From NCBI RefSeq assembly GCF_028649395.1, contig NZ_JAQSUW010000011.1, positions 394,429 through 458,428 of the forward strand: DNA of 64,000 bases, read 5' to 3'. Positions 18,409-27,369 of this stretch are shown piece after piece (position 1 is the first letter of the stretch; every line of letters begins with the position of its first letter). The DNA comes from Pseudomonas sp. Gutcm_11s. GTDB lineage: Bacteria; Pseudomonadota; Gammaproteobacteria; Pseudomonadales; Pseudomonadaceae. The position numbers and the translations under genes were made by a program. Under the pieces are notes generated by a model. It saw nothing but the letters and a program-made list of their open reading frames with translations. It made no database searches and was not told the DNA's origin.

Positions 18409-19309
18409 CGCCTTCGAGGGTGGCGAAGGACGTGTCCTTGGCGGTCAGCAGGAAGTCGCGCATGAACGGCGCGTCGAGCATGTCGGCGCGGATGGCGGCG
18501 AACAGCGTGCAGTACAGGCCCTTCTCGCCGAGGCGCTTGGCGGTGACGTAGCCGCGCGAGCTGTACTCGTGCAGTGCCCAGTTGGGCAGGCTGCACACGC
18601 CGCGACCGCTGGCCACCAGCTGCATCATCATCACCGTCAGCTCCGAGGTACGCACCTGCGCCGGCTCGATGTCGGCCGGCTCGAGGAAGCGGGTGAAGAT
18701 GTCCAGGCGGTCGCGGTCGATCGGGTAGGTGATCAGCGTCTCGCGCTCCAGGTCCTCGGGCAGCACGTAGGGGCGGTTGGCCAGCGCATGCTGGTTGGCC
18801 ACCGACAGCAGCGCCTCGTAGGTGAACAGCGGCACGTAGGTGATGCCGCTCATCTCCACCGGGTCCGAGGTCACCACCAGGTCCAGGTCACCGCGCGACA
18901 GCGCCGGCAGCGGGGCGAAGGAGAAGCCCGAGGCCAGGTCCAGCTCCACCTCCGGCCAGGCATCGCGGAACTGGTCGATGGTCGGCATCAGCCACTGGAA
19001 GCAGCTGTGGCATTCGATGGCCATGTGCAGGCGGCCAGCGGTGCCGCCGGCCAGGCGCGCCAGGTCGCGCTCCGCCGCGCGCATCTGCGGCAACAGGCTG
19101 TCGGCCAGTTGCAGCAGGCGCAGGCCGGCGCTGGTGAAGCGCACCGGCTTGGTCTTGCGCACGAACAGCTGCATGCCCAGGCGCTCTTCGAGCTCCTTGA
19201 ACTGGTGCGACAGCGCCGACTGGGTCAGGTGCAGGCGCTCGGCGGCCTCCACCAGGCTGTCGGTCTCACGCAAGGCATGCAGGGTCTTGAGGTGGCGGAG
19301 TTCCAACAT
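18392..19309 (-). CDS. metR: LysR-family regulator MetR
   Basis: A 305-residue LysR regulator with helix-turn-helix at about 18-40 (VEAAERLHLTQSALSHQFKELEERLG) and an effector domain that in E. coli senses homocysteine. Sequence features such as KPVRFTSAGLRLLQLA and IECHSCFQWLMP agree with MetR. It is divergent from metE, the classical arrangement, and MetR activates metE. The 111-base intergenic region contains an interrupted dyad suited to a LysR protein. Confidence 0.93.
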   Translation of the reverse strand: MLELRHLKTLHALRETDSLVEAAERLHLTQSALSHQFKELEERLGMQLFVRKTKPVRFTSAGLRLLQLADSLLPQMRAAERDLARLAGGTAGRLHMAIECHSCFQWLMPTIDQFRDAWPEVELDLASGFSFAPLPALSRGDLDLVVTSDPVEMSGITYVPLFTYEALLSVANQHALANRPYVLPEDLERETLITYPIDRDRLDIFTRFLEPADIEPAQVRTSELTVMMMQLVASGRGVCSLPNWALHEYSSRGYVTAKRLGEKGLYCTLFAAIRADMLDAPFMRDFLLTAKDTSFATLEGVSAAR

Positions 19310-19353
19310 GAGCGAATCTCAATGAATAAAACTTGTGATGATCAAGAATATGT

Positions 19354-19366
19354 TGAGTTTGTCTCA
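19354..19366. promoter_or_regulatory. Candidate MetR-binding dyad between metR and metE
   Basis: The sequence TGAG-N5-CTCA is a perfect interrupted dyad of the size of the enterobacterial MetR site (TGAA-N5-TTCA). It lies 55 bases before the metE start and 45 bases before the metR start. The match to the family site is by spacing and outer bases. Confidence 0.55.
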
Positions 19367-19420
19367 TGACGTGCCGGCTGTCGAGAATGTGCGCCATTCA
19401 CGAACATCGGAGACAGATCA

Positions 19421-21712
19421 ATGGCACTCGCACACAACCTCGGCTTCCCCCGCATCGGCCGTGACCGCGAACTGAAGAAGGCCCTGGAGGCCTACTGGAA
19501 AGGCGAGCTCGACGAGGCCGGCCTGCGCGCCGTGGGCCGCGAGCTGCGCGCCGCGCACTGGCAGCTGCAGAAGGACGCCGGCATCGAACTGCTGCCGGTC
19601 GGCGACTTCGCCTGGTACGACCAGGTGCTGAGCCACTCGCTGACCTTCGGCGTGATCCCCGCGCGCTTCCACAACCATGGCGCCAAGCCGACCCTGGACA
19701 CCCTGTTCGGCATGGCGCGTGGCGTCAGCCACAACACCTGTTGCGGCGGCGCGCATGCGCAGGAGATGACCAAGTGGTTCGATACCAACTACCACTACCT
19801 GGTCCCCGAATTCAGCGCCGATCAGCAGTTCGCCCTGAGCTGGGAACAGCTGTTCGAGGAAGTGGAGGAGGGCAAGGCGCTGGGTCACAACCTCAAGCCG
19901 GTGCTGATCGGCCCGCTGACCTACCTGTGGCTGGGCAAGGAGAAAGGGGGAGACTTCAATCGTCTCGACCTGCTCGAACGCCTGCTGCCGGTCTACGGTG
20001 AGATCCTCCAGCGCCTGTCTGCCCAGGGTATCGAGTGGGTGCAGATCGACGAGCCGATCCTCGCCCTCGACCTGCCGCAGGACTGGAAGAACGCCTTCGA
20101 GCGCGCCTACAACCTGCTGCAGAAGGAGCCGGGCAAGAAACTCATCGCCACCTACTTCGCCGGCCTGGAGGACAACCTCGGCCTGGCTGCCAGCCTGCCG
20201 GTGGATGGCCTGCATATCGACCTGGTGCGCGCGCCGGAGCAGTTCCCCGCCATTCTCGATCGTCTGCCTTCCTACAAGGTGCTGTCGCTGGGCGTGGTCA
20301 ACGGCCGCAATATCTGGCGCACCGATCTGCAGGCCGCCTTGGCCGTGTTGCAGCAGGCCCATGAGCGCCTGGGGTCACGTCTGTGGGTGGCGCCATCCTG
20401 CTCGCTGCTGCACAGCCCGGTCGATCTGGGTCGCGAAGATAAACTGGATAGCGAGCTGAAGAGCTGGCTGGCCTTCGCCGTGCAGAAGTGCCAGGAGGTC
20501 GCCGTGCTGGCCCAGGCCCTGCGCGAGCCGCAGTCCGCCGAGGTGCAGGCCGCGTTGGCTGCGAGCAGCGCGGTGCAGGCCAGTCGGGCGCAGTCGCCGC
20601 GTATCCACAAACCGGCCGTGCAGGCGCGTCTGGCCGCTATCACTGCCGTCGACAGCCAGCGCCAGTCGCCGTTTGCCGAGCGCATCGCCAAGCAGCGCGC
20701 GTTGCTCGACCTGCCGCCGTTCCCCACCACCACCATCGGCTCCTTCCCGCAGACCTCGGCGATCCGCCTGGCGCGCCAGTCGTTCAAGGCCGGCAAGCTG
20801 TCCACCGCCGAATACACCGAGGCCATGCACAGTGAGATCCGCCATGCGGTGAGCATCCAGGAGCAACTGGGCCTGGACGTGCTGGTGCACGGCGAGGCCG
20901 AGCGCAACGACATGGTCGAGTACTTCGCCGAACAGCTCGACGGCTACGCCTTCACCCGCTTCGGCTGGGTGCAGAGCTACGGTTCGCGCTGCGTGAAGCC
21001 GGCACTGATCTATGGCGACCTGTCGCGCCCGCAGGCCATGACCGTGTCCTGGATCGAGTACGCCCAGCGCTGCACCGACAAGGTGATGAAGGGCATGCTG
21101 ACCGGCCCGGTGACCATGCTGATGTGGTCCTTCCCGCGTGACGACATTTCCCGCAAGCAGCAGGCGCGCCAGCTGGCCCTGGCCATCCGCGACGAGGTGG
21201 TCGACCTGGAAGCCGCCGGCATCAAGGTCATCCAGATCGACGAGGCGGCCTTCCGCGAGGGCCTGCCGCTGCGCCGCGCGCAGTGGCAGGGTTATCTCGA
21301 CTGGGCCACCGAAGCCTTCCGCCTCACCGCCTCTGGCGTGCGTGACGAGACGCAGATCCACACCCACATGTGCTACAGCGAGTTCAACGACGTGATCGAG
21401 TCCATCGCCGCCATGGACGCCGACGTGATCACCATCGAGACCTCGCGCTCGGACATGGAGCTGCTGGATGCCTTCGAGCGCTTCGAGTACCCCAACGAGA
21501 TCGGTCCGGGCGTGTACGACATCCACTCGCCACGGGTGCCGGACAGCGCCGAGATGGTTCGCCTGATGCGCAAGGCCGCGCAGCGCGTGCCGGCCGAGCG
21601 GCTGTGGGTCAACCCGGACTGCGGCCTGAAGACCCGTGGCTGGGTGGAGACCGAGGCGGCGCTGGTCAACATGGTGGCGGCCGCGCGGCAGTTGCGTGCC
21701 GAGCTGGCCTGA
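19421..21712 (+). CDS. metE: Cobalamin-independent methionine synthase
   Basis: A 763-residue cytoplasmic zinc enzyme that moves a methyl group from 5-methyltetrahydropteroyltri-glutamate to homocysteine. The N terminus ([19 protein letters not shown]) and C-terminal catalytic half are both complete; zinc ligands are visible in HTHMCYSEF and [23 protein letters not shown] marks the start of the second barrel (about residue 435). The ATG at 19421 is preceded by CGGAGA. Divergent metR is its expected activator. Confidence 0.97.
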   Translation: MALAHNLGFPRIGRDRELKKALEAYWKGELDEAGLRAVGRELRAAHWQLQKDAGIELLPVGDFAWYDQVLSHSLTFGVIPARFHNHGAKPTLDTLFGMARGVSHNTCCGGAHAQEMTKWFDTNYHYLVPEFSADQQFALSWEQLFEEVEEGKALGHNLKPVLIGPLTYLWLGKEKGGDFNRLDLLERLLPVYGEILQRLSAQGIEWVQIDEPILALDLPQDWKNAFERAYNLLQKEPGKKLIATYFAGLEDNLGLAASLPVDGLHIDLVRAPEQFPAILDRLPSYKVLSLGVVNGRNIWRTDLQAALAVLQQAHERLGSRLWVAPSCSLLHSPVDLGREDKLDSELKSWLAFAVQKCQEVAVLAQALREPQSAEVQAALAASSAVQASRAQSPRIHKPAVQARLAAITAVDSQRQSPFAERIAKQRALLDLPPFPTTTIGSFPQTSAIRLARQSFKAGKLSTAEYTEAMHSEIRHAVSIQEQLGLDVLVHGEAERNDMVEYFAEQLDGYAFTRFGWVQSYGSRCVKPALIYGDLSRPQAMTVSWIEYAQRCTDKVMKGMLTGPVTMLMWSFPRDDISRKQQARQLALAIRDEVVDLEAAGIKVIQIDEAAFREGLPLRRAQWQGYLDWATEAFRLTASGVRDETQIHTHMCYSEFNDVIESIAAMDADVITIETSRSDMELLDAFERFEYPNEIGPGVYDIHSPRVPDSAEMVRLMRKAAQRVPAERLWVNPDCGLKTRGWVETEAALVNMVAAARQLRAELA

Positions 21713-21808
21713 GTGGCGCGCCGGGGATCTTTTGTCCTGAACCCCAGCGCAGCGCGGGGAGTCGGAATGCTTGTAGGGCCATGAGGCCCACAAGCAGGAG
21801 ACGATGCA

Positions 21809-22093
21809 ATGGTCATGCACTACAAGACTGCCGGCCACCTGGCCTGCGGCAGCCATGGCACGAAGCTGCCGTCCACCACTGAGCTGAACAAGGTGAAGTG
21901 CCGCAACTGCCGCAAGACCGAGGCCTTCACCGAGGCCCGCCGCACTGCCCGCAATGCTGCACGGCGGGCGGCGCGCCGCGAGAAGAACGCCCGTGGCGCC
22001 AACGACTGGCGTACTTCCTGGGAGGCGCGGCTCACTGCGCTGCCGGGGCGCCAGCGTCTGCCGCGTGGCTTTGGCGAGCAGGCGTTCGTCTAG
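21809..22093 (+). CDS. Small basic protein with a CxxC motif, unknown function
   Basis: A 94-residue protein. The N-terminal third has three cysteines, including [12 protein letters not shown], which resembles half of a zinc ribbon. The middle is very rich in Arg and Ala ([19 protein letters not shown]) and probably helical and nucleic-acid binding. GGAG lies 8 bases before the ATG at 21809; an alternative ATG is two codons later. The stop overlaps the stop of the convergent phosphopantetheinyl transferase gene. I do not recognise the family. Confidence 0.72.
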   Translation: MVMHYKTAGHLACGSHGTKLPSTTELNKVKCRNCRKTEAFTEARRTARNAARRAARREKNARGANDWRTSWEARLTALPGRQRLPRGFGEQAFV

Positions 22094-22791
22094 CGCGCGG
22101 GAATCGCCACCAGGCTGAGCAGGTAGCCGTCGAACTCGGCGAAGTGGCCGTGCAGCTCGCTGCCGGCCGGCCATTCGCCGTGCAGGTCGAGCAGCAGGCG
22201 CAGGCGTGCACTGGTTGCGTCGTGCTCGAGCAGTTCGGCGTCGTGGAAGTAGAAGCGCTTGAGCACCAGCGGGTAGAGAGCCTTGAACAGGCTCTCCTTG
22301 AGCGAGAAGGTCAGGGTCACGCGTTGGGCGAAGGCCTGCGCGTCCAGCCCGGCGGCGCGCTGCAGCTCGGCAGGGGTAAGAATTTCCCCGGCCAGCTTAG
22401 CGGCACGTTCGGCGCTCAGCTGCTTCTCCAGATCCAGCCCCAGGCCACGCCATTGCCCGGCGCTGCCGACGATGGCAGCAGCCTGGCCGGCGCCGTGGGT
22501 GATGGAGCCGACGCTGCCATGCGGCCAGATCGGCACGCCATCCTCGTCGCGCCCCGGCACCAGTGCTTGGCCACAGAACTGGCGCAGGGCCTCACGAGCG
22601 CACAGGCGGCCGGCCAGGTACTCGCCCTGGCGCTTGGCCACGCCGCGCACCGGTTCGATGGCGCTGCACTGGAAGTCTTCGGCCAGCAGTTGCGTCGCAT
22701 CGAAACTGGCGCGTACCAGCTGGGTGCCGGGCAGGTGCAGCGGCGCGGGCTCGGGGTGCAGGCGGCAGAAGGGTGGGATATGCACGGTCAT
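22090..22791 (-). CDS. 4'-Phosphopantetheinyl transferase (EntD/PcpS class)
   Basis: A 233-residue enzyme that moves phosphopantetheine from coenzyme A to a serine of carrier proteins (fatty-acid, peptide or polyketide synthases). Visible motifs are SITHGAG near residue 97, the Mg-binding GLDLEK near 119, and FSLKESLFKALYP near 163, in the right order. The gene is single, as in Pseudomonas, where PcpS serves both primary and secondary metabolism. I chose the ATG at 22791 (MTVHIPPF); another ATG three codons upstream is possible. Confidence 0.92.
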   Translation of the reverse strand: MTVHIPPFCRLHPEPAPLHLPGTQLVRASFDATQLLAEDFQCSAIEPVRGVAKRQGEYLAGRLCAREALRQFCGQALVPGRDEDGVPIWPHGSVGSITHGAGQAAAIVGSAGQWRGLGLDLEKQLSAERAAKLAGEILTPAELQRAAGLDAQAFAQRVTLTFSLKESLFKALYPLVLKRFYFHDAELLEHDATSARLRLLLDLHGEWPAGSELHGHFAEFDGYLLSLVAIPAR

Positions 22792-22848
22792 GCCCGGCAT
22801 TCTGCCGTGCCCGGTTAGGGCGGGCCAGCCGTTTACATTTCTTTGCAC

Positions 22849-23009
22849 GGCGACAACGAAGCGCTACAGAGCAAACGCTTGGTTTAGGTTAACAATGGGC
22901 CAGGCGTTCCATTGGGGCGCTGGTGAGGTTGTAGTCACGCAGGCGGGTCGCCACGTGGCTTTGCTCTACTGATCGAGTACGGGAGTCCAGCTGGACTCCC
23001 GTTTTTTTT
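22849..23009 (+). ncRNA. Candidate small RNA ending in a strong intrinsic terminator
   Basis: A strong plus-strand terminator (22979-23009) lies between two minus-strand genes, so it serves no annotated gene. The preceding 130 bases carry no supported ORF, which suggests a short transcript starting somewhere after 22849. A weak promoter-like pair (TTGCAC near 22844, TACAGA near 22866) is visible. The 5' end is uncertain. The terminator ends in eight T residues, the kind of tail bound by Hfq. I do not recognise it as a named RNA. Confidence 0.4.
22979..23009 (+). terminator. Orphan Rho-independent terminator
   Basis: A perfect stem (ACGGGAGTCC with GGACTCCCGT, loop AGCT) is followed by eight T residues. 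It points along the plus strand, although the flanking genes are both on the minus strand. Confidence 0.9.
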
Positions 23010-23013
23010 GCCC

Positions 23014-23799
23014 TCAGAACACCTGCTTGAACAGCGCCTGCATGTCGGCCCAGGAGCGTTCGTCGGCTTCCTTCTGGTAACCGAGGTCGAGGCCGTGGCC
23101 CTTGTGTGCGTCGGCGTCCGGGTTGCTGAAGCCGTGCTTGGCGCCGGCCAGTTCGACGAAGCGGTAGTCGGCGCCGGCCTTGTCCATCTCGGTCTTGAAG
23201 GCGGTGACCTGCTCGGCGGTGATGAAGCTGTCGGCGGCGCCGTGCTCGACCAGCACCTTGGCCTTGACGCTGCCCGGCGTGGCCGGGGTATCGGTGACCA
23301 GCGCGCCGTGGAAACTCACCACCGCGGCCAGCGGCAGGCCCTGGCGCGCCATGTCCAGCACGATGCGGCCACCGAAGCAGTAGCCGATGGCGGCGATCCG
23401 CGTGGTGTCGGTCTGTGGCTGCGCCTTGAGCAGTTCCAGCCCGGCGAGGAAGCGCGCCTTGGGCACGGCCGGATCGGACAGGGTGGCCTGCATGAAGGCG
23501 CCGGCGTCCTGCGGGTGCTGGGTGTTCTTGCCGTCGCCATACATGTCCACGGCCAGGGCGCTGTAGCCGAGGGCAGCGAGGTCGCGGGCGCGGCGTTTGG
23601 CGTAGTCGTTCAGGCCCCACCACTCATGCACCACCAGCACGCCGGGGCGCTTGCCGGCGATGGCGTCGTCCCAGGCGTGGTAGGCGATCAGGCGCTTGCC
23701 GTCGGCGCTGGTGTAGGGGATTTCCTGGGTCTGGATGGCGGCCTGGGCAGTGCCAGCCAGGCCAGCGAGGCAGAGCAGGGCGAAGAGGGCGTGGCGCAT
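23014..23799 (-). CDS. Dienelactone hydrolase family protein, exported
   Basis: A 261-residue alpha/beta hydrolase with a signal peptide MRHALFALLCLAGLAGTAQA. The nucleophile is Cys141 in GYCFGG, the dienelactone-hydrolase form of the elbow; Asp in GAADSFI and His in GAKHGF complete the triad. True dienelactone hydrolases of chloroaromatic pathways are cytoplasmic; exported homologues like this are common in Pseudomonas and their substrate is unknown. The ATG at 23799 begins the signal peptide, which fixes the start. Confidence 0.87.
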   Translation of the reverse strand: MRHALFALLCLAGLAGTAQAAIQTQEIPYTSADGKRLIAYHAWDDAIAGKRPGVLVVHEWWGLNDYAKRRARDLAALGYSALAVDMYGDGKNTQHPQDAGAFMQATLSDPAVPKARFLAGLELLKAQPQTDTTRIAAIGYCFGGRIVLDMARQGLPLAAVVSFHGALVTDTPATPGSVKAKVLVEHGAADSFITAEQVTAFKTEMDKAGADYRFVELAGAKHGFSNPDADAHKGHGLDLGYQKEADERSWADMQALFKQVF

Positions 23800-23878
23800 G
23801 ACGGTTCTCCTGATCCTTGGGCGGAAGTAGCCACGATAGCCGAATGCGCCTGCCGTCACTTGCATCCCTGTGCTCTGT

Positions 23879-24517
23879 CTACAGCGGTGGCTTGGGCGGC
23901 GTGATGCCCATGGAGACGTAGATGCTGGTGAAGCGCTCCATGCCCATCTCCGCCGGCTTGACCCATTCCACCGGCACATAGAGCAGGCCGCCGCCCACCG
24001 GCACCGGTGCGGTCGGCACGAGGATGGCGTGGTAGGCGCGGCCGTCGATCTCCAGCGGCTGCGGGTTGGGCAGCAGGGCCAGCACGGCGGTGCCGTCGCC
24101 GCCGAAGAAGCACCACACCGGGCTCATGGCGCCCAGGTCGGCGTTGTCCTTCTGGTCCAGCAGGCCGACGAAGCGGTCGGCCAGCCCATACAGATTGCCG
24201 AGCAGGGGAATGCGTCGCAGGGTGCGGTCGAACAGGCGGCTCAGCGGGCCCTTGAGGCCCAGCTGCACGGCCAGGCCGAGAGGGTAGAGCGCCACGATCA
24301 GGCCCAGGGTGCCGAGCAGCCAGGCCAGCTCCTGGCTGCTGACGAAGGGCTGGCCGAGCCCGGCGAACAGCTTGCCGATGGTGCTGGAGGGGCCGATCAG
24401 GCCGTTCAGCAGGCTCACCACCCAGCCCAGCAGGGCCAGCGAGAGCGCCAGTGGCAGCAGGGCCAGCAGGCCGGCCAGCCAGGTGGTGAGGATGGAGTTG
24501 AAGCCGTTCTTGAACAT
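23879..24517 (-). CDS. DUF502 membrane protein
   Basis: A 212-residue protein with two strong hydrophobic segments (about 10-38 and 64-88), then a soluble region with RRIPLLGNLYGLADR and a conserved VPVEWVKPAEMGME...GITPP end, the pattern of the DUF502 family. Function is unknown. It follows no operon partner closely; the next gene on the strand starts 80 bases downstream. Confidence 0.85.
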   Translation of the reverse strand: MFKNGFNSILTTWLAGLLALLPLALSLALLGWVVSLLNGLIGPSSTIGKLFAGLGQPFVSSQELAWLLGTLGLIVALYPLGLAVQLGLKGPLSRLFDRTLRRIPLLGNLYGLADRFVGLLDQKDNADLGAMSPVWCFFGGDGTAVLALLPNPQPLEIDGRAYHAILVPTAPVPVGGGLLYVPVEWVKPAEMGMERFTSIYVSMGITPPKPPL

Positions 24518-24593
24518 GGTGGGAATCCCTGGCGAGTGCCTGCCAAGGCTATGGCAAAGCGGTGACGTTGGGCAGTGCGGGCATCGCAGTCTC

Positions 24594-24632
24594 GTTCAGT
24601 GTTGGTTCAGCAAGGGTTCAGGAGCGGTTCAG
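24594..24632 (+). promoter_or_regulatory. PhoP-type operator: four GTTCAG repeats at 11-base period
   Basis: GTTCAG occurs at 24594, 24605, 24616 and 24627, exactly 11 bases apart, with a fifth copy at 24659-24664. Direct hexamer repeats with one-helical-turn spacing are the binding form of OmpR/PhoB-class regulators such as PhoP. The array lies 60 to 100 bases before oprH, the first gene of the operon that encodes PhoP itself, so autoregulation is likely. Confidence 0.82.
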
Positions 24633-24691
24633 TGGCTGCCGGGCAACCTAGGCCCCGAGTTCAGCAACTTTCCCAACTCGGAGAAAAAACC

Positions 24692-25297
24692 ATGAAAAAC
24701 ATCGCTAGCAAACTCGCCCTGGTAACCGCCATTTCCGTCGCGGCCATGTCGGCCCAGGCTGCCGATACCTTCGTCGGTGGGACCTGGGGACAGAGCGACA
24801 GCCGCATCGAGAATTCCGGCTCGCTCAACCGCAACCTGGGCCATCCTGACCTGGATCGGGTGATCGACGGCAGCGGCACCTGGGGTATCCGCGTCGGCCA
24901 GGAAACCCAGGACGGCCGCTACTACATGACCTACGAGAACGTCTCGGACGACTCGCAGGGCTACAAGCTGCGTCAGCAGCATCTGCTGGGTAGCTACGAC
25001 GCCTTCCTGCCACTGAATGACAGCGGCACCAAGCTGTTCGGCGGTGCCACCGTCGGTGCGGTGAAACTGGAGCAGGAGAGCCGCGGCTACAAACGCGACA
25101 GCGACATCGGCCTGGCTGCCGGTCTGCAGGCCGGCATCCTGCAGGACGTGGGCAAGAATGCCTCGGTGGAAGCCGGCTACCGTTACATGAAAACCAACGC
25201 CAGCACCGAGATGGCACAGCATGGCGGCAGCAAGGTAGGCTCGCTCGATCTGGACCGCACCAGCCAGGTCTACCTCGGCGCCAACTACAAGTTCTGA
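24692..25297 (+). CDS. oprH: Outer membrane protein OprH
   Basis: A 201-residue protein with signal peptide ending MSAQA-ADTF and an eight-stranded beta-barrel pattern that ends in aromatic YLGANYKF. The sequence follows P. aeruginosa OprH closely (SLNRNLGHPDLDRVID, GTWGIRVGQ, GSYDAFLP, KLFGGATVG). OprH binds lipopolysaccharide and stabilises the outer membrane under low Mg2+. It is the first gene of an oprH-phoP-phoQ operon. The ATG at 24692 is preceded by GGAGA. Confidence 0.95.
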   Translation: MKNIASKLALVTAISVAAMSAQAADTFVGGTWGQSDSRIENSGSLNRNLGHPDLDRVIDGSGTWGIRVGQETQDGRYYMTYENVSDDSQGYKLRQQHLLGSYDAFLPLNDSGTKLFGGATVGAVKLEQESRGYKRDSDIGLAAGLQAGILQDVGKNASVEAGYRYMKTNASTEMAQHGGSKVGSLDLDRTSQVYLGANYKF

Positions 25298-25351
25298 CCA
25301 ACCAGGGAGAAGGCCGGGCGCCAGCCCGGCCTGCCGTAAGGGGGAACAGTC

Positions 25352-26029
25352 ATGAAGATTCTGCTGGTCGAGGACGAGGCGCTGCTGCGCCACCACCTGC
25401 ATACCCGCCTCGGTGAACGAGGTTTCGTGGTGGATGCGGTGGGCGACGCGGAAGAGGCGCTGTACCGCGTGCGCGAATTCAATCACGACATCGCCATCGT
25501 CGACCTGGGCCTGCCTGGCATGAGCGGCATGGACCTGATTCGCGAGGTGCGGGCGCAGGGCAACGGCCTGCCGATCCTGATCCTCACCGCGCGTGGCAAC
25601 TGGCAGGACAAGGTCGAGGGCCTGGCTGCCGGTGGCGACGATTACCTGGTCAAGCCGTTCCAGTTCGAGGAACTGGAGGCGCGCCTGCATGCGCTGCTGC
25701 GTCGCTCCGTGGGGCTGGTGCAGTCCAGCGTCGCGGCCGGTCCGCTGCAGCTCGACCTCAACCGCAAGCAGGCCCTGGTCGACGAGCAGCCGCTGCCGCT
25801 GACCGCCTACGAATACCGCATCCTCGAATACCTGATGCTGCACCCGCAGCAGGTGGTGTCCAAGGATCGCCTGATGGAGCAGTTGTACGAAGGCGACGAC
25901 GAGCGCGACCCCAATGTCGTCGAGGTCCTGGTCGGCCGCCTGCGCCGCAAGATCGAGGGCGCCTGTGCGCTGAAACCGATCGATACGGTACGCGGCCAGG
26001 GCTACATGTTCACCGAGCGTTGCCGATGA
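25352..26029 (+). CDS. phoP: Response regulator PhoP
   Basis: A 225-residue OmpR-class regulator: receiver domain (about 1-118) with acidic residues EDEA, phospho-acceptor Asp in AIVDLGLPGMSG near residue 51, and Lys in LVKPFQ; then a winged-helix DNA-binding domain (about 125-222). It is activated by PhoQ at low divalent cation and controls oprH and lipopolysaccharide modification. The start has a strong GGGGGAA ribosome site. The stop overlaps the phoQ ATG. Confidence 0.96.
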   Translation: MKILLVEDEALLRHHLHTRLGERGFVVDAVGDAEEALYRVREFNHDIAIVDLGLPGMSGMDLIREVRAQGNGLPILILTARGNWQDKVEGLAAGGDDYLVKPFQFEELEARLHALLRRSVGLVQSSVAAGPLQLDLNRKQALVDEQPLPLTAYEYRILEYLMLHPQQVVSKDRLMEQLYEGDDERDPNVVEVLVGRLRRKIEGACALKPIDTVRGQGYMFTERCR

Positions 26030-27369
26030 TTCGCTCCCTGCGCGTGCGCCTGATGCTCGGCGCCACGGCGCTCGCCGTGGTGTTCATGCTGGCCCTGCTG
26101 CCGGTGCTGCAGAGCACCTTTCGTACGGCCCTGGAGAATGTCATCGAACAGCGCCTCGGCGCCGATGCGGCGACCCTGATCTCCGCCGCCCAGGTCGATG
26201 GCGAGCGCCTGGCGATGCCCGAGCAGTTGCCGGACGAGGAGTTCAACCTGCTCGACTCCAAACTGATCGGCCTGATCTTCGACCGCGACGGCAACCTGGT
26301 GTGGCGCTCGCCCTCCAGCGGCGACCAGCCGACGGACTATTTGCCGCGCTATGACGGCGAGGGGCACGAGTTCCTTCGGCATCGCAACGGGCAGGGCATC
26401 GAGTACTTCGTCTACGACCTCGAGGTCGACCTGCTGCGCGGCCAGGCCGCGGCTTTCAGCATCGTCACCATGCAGCCGGCCAGTGACTACCAGGCTCTGC
26501 TTAACGACCTCGACCGACGTCTCTGGCTGTGGCTGGGCGGCGCGCTGCTCGTGCTGCTCGGCCTGCTTTGGCTGGGGCTGACCTGGGGCTTCGGTAGCCT
26601 GCGCGGGCTCAGTCGCGAGCTGGACGAGGTGGAGAGTGGCAAGCGCGACCACCTGACCCGCGAGCACCCGCTCGAACTGCTGCGCCTGACCGACTCGCTC
26701 AACCACCTGCTCGAAGGCGAGCGCCGCCAGCGCGAGCGCTATCGCGATTCACTCGGCGATCTGGCGCACAGCCTGAAGACGCCGCTGGCCGTGCTGCAGG
26801 GCGTCGGCGAGACGCTGGCGATGAATCCGGGCAATCGTGAACAGGCCCAGGTGCTGGGCAACCAGGTCGAGCGCATGAGCCAGCAGGTGAGCTACCAGTT
26901 GCAGCGCGCCAGCCTGCGCAAGAGCGGCCTGGTGCGCCACCGCGAACCCCTGGCTGCGGCGCTGGATACCCTGTGCGGCGCGCTGGACAAGGTCTACCGC
27001 GACAAGCGCGTGCAGGTGATCCGCGACCTGCCCGCCAACCTGCAGGTACCGATGGAGCGTGACGCGCTGCTGGAGCTGCTCGGCAACCTGCTGGAGAACG
27101 CCTATCGCCTGTGCCTGGAGCAGATCCGCGTCAGCGCCCGGCAGGACGAGGGCGGCTATGAGCTGGTGGTGGAGGACGACGGTCCCGGCGTGCCGGCCAG
27201 CCAGCGCGAACGCATCCTCAAGCGCGGCGAGCGTCTGGACAGCCAGCATCCGGGGCAAGGCATCGGCACGGCGGTGGTGGTCGACATCCTCGACAGCTAC
27301 GACGGCCAGCTGCTGCTGGAGGATTCTGCGCTGGGTGGCGCCTGCTTCCGCATACGCCTGCCCGGTTAG
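26026..27369 (+). CDS. phoQ: Sensor histidine kinase PhoQ
   Basis: A 447-residue membrane kinase: first membrane helix (about 9-31), periplasmic sensor (about 32-165), second helix (about 168-190), HAMP, dimerisation domain with His in LGDLAHSLKTPL near residue 250, and ATPase domain with GNLLENAYR, DDGPGVP and GQGIGTAVV. The periplasmic domain senses Mg2+ and cationic peptides in relatives. I chose the ATG at 26026, overlapping the phoP stop as ATGA; another ATG two codons upstream is in frame. It converges with the next gene, overlapping by 4 bases. Confidence 0.95.
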   Translation: MIRSLRVRLMLGATALAVVFMLALLPVLQSTFRTALENVIEQRLGADAATLISAAQVDGERLAMPEQLPDEEFNLLDSKLIGLIFDRDGNLVWRSPSSGDQPTDYLPRYDGEGHEFLRHRNGQGIEYFVYDLEVDLLRGQAAAFSIVTMQPASDYQALLNDLDRRLWLWLGGALLVLLGLLWLGLTWGFGSLRGLSRELDEVESGKRDHLTREHPLELLRLTDSLNHLLEGERRQRERYRDSLGDLAHSLKTPLAVLQGVGETLAMNPGNREQAQVLGNQVERMSQQVSYQLQRASLRKSGLVRHREPLAAALDTLCGALDKVYRDKRVQVIRDLPANLQVPMERDALLELLGNLLENAYRLCLEQIRVSARQDEGGYELVVEDDGPGVPASQRERILKRGERLDSQHPGQGIGTAVVVDILDSYDGQLLLEDSALGGACFRIRLPG

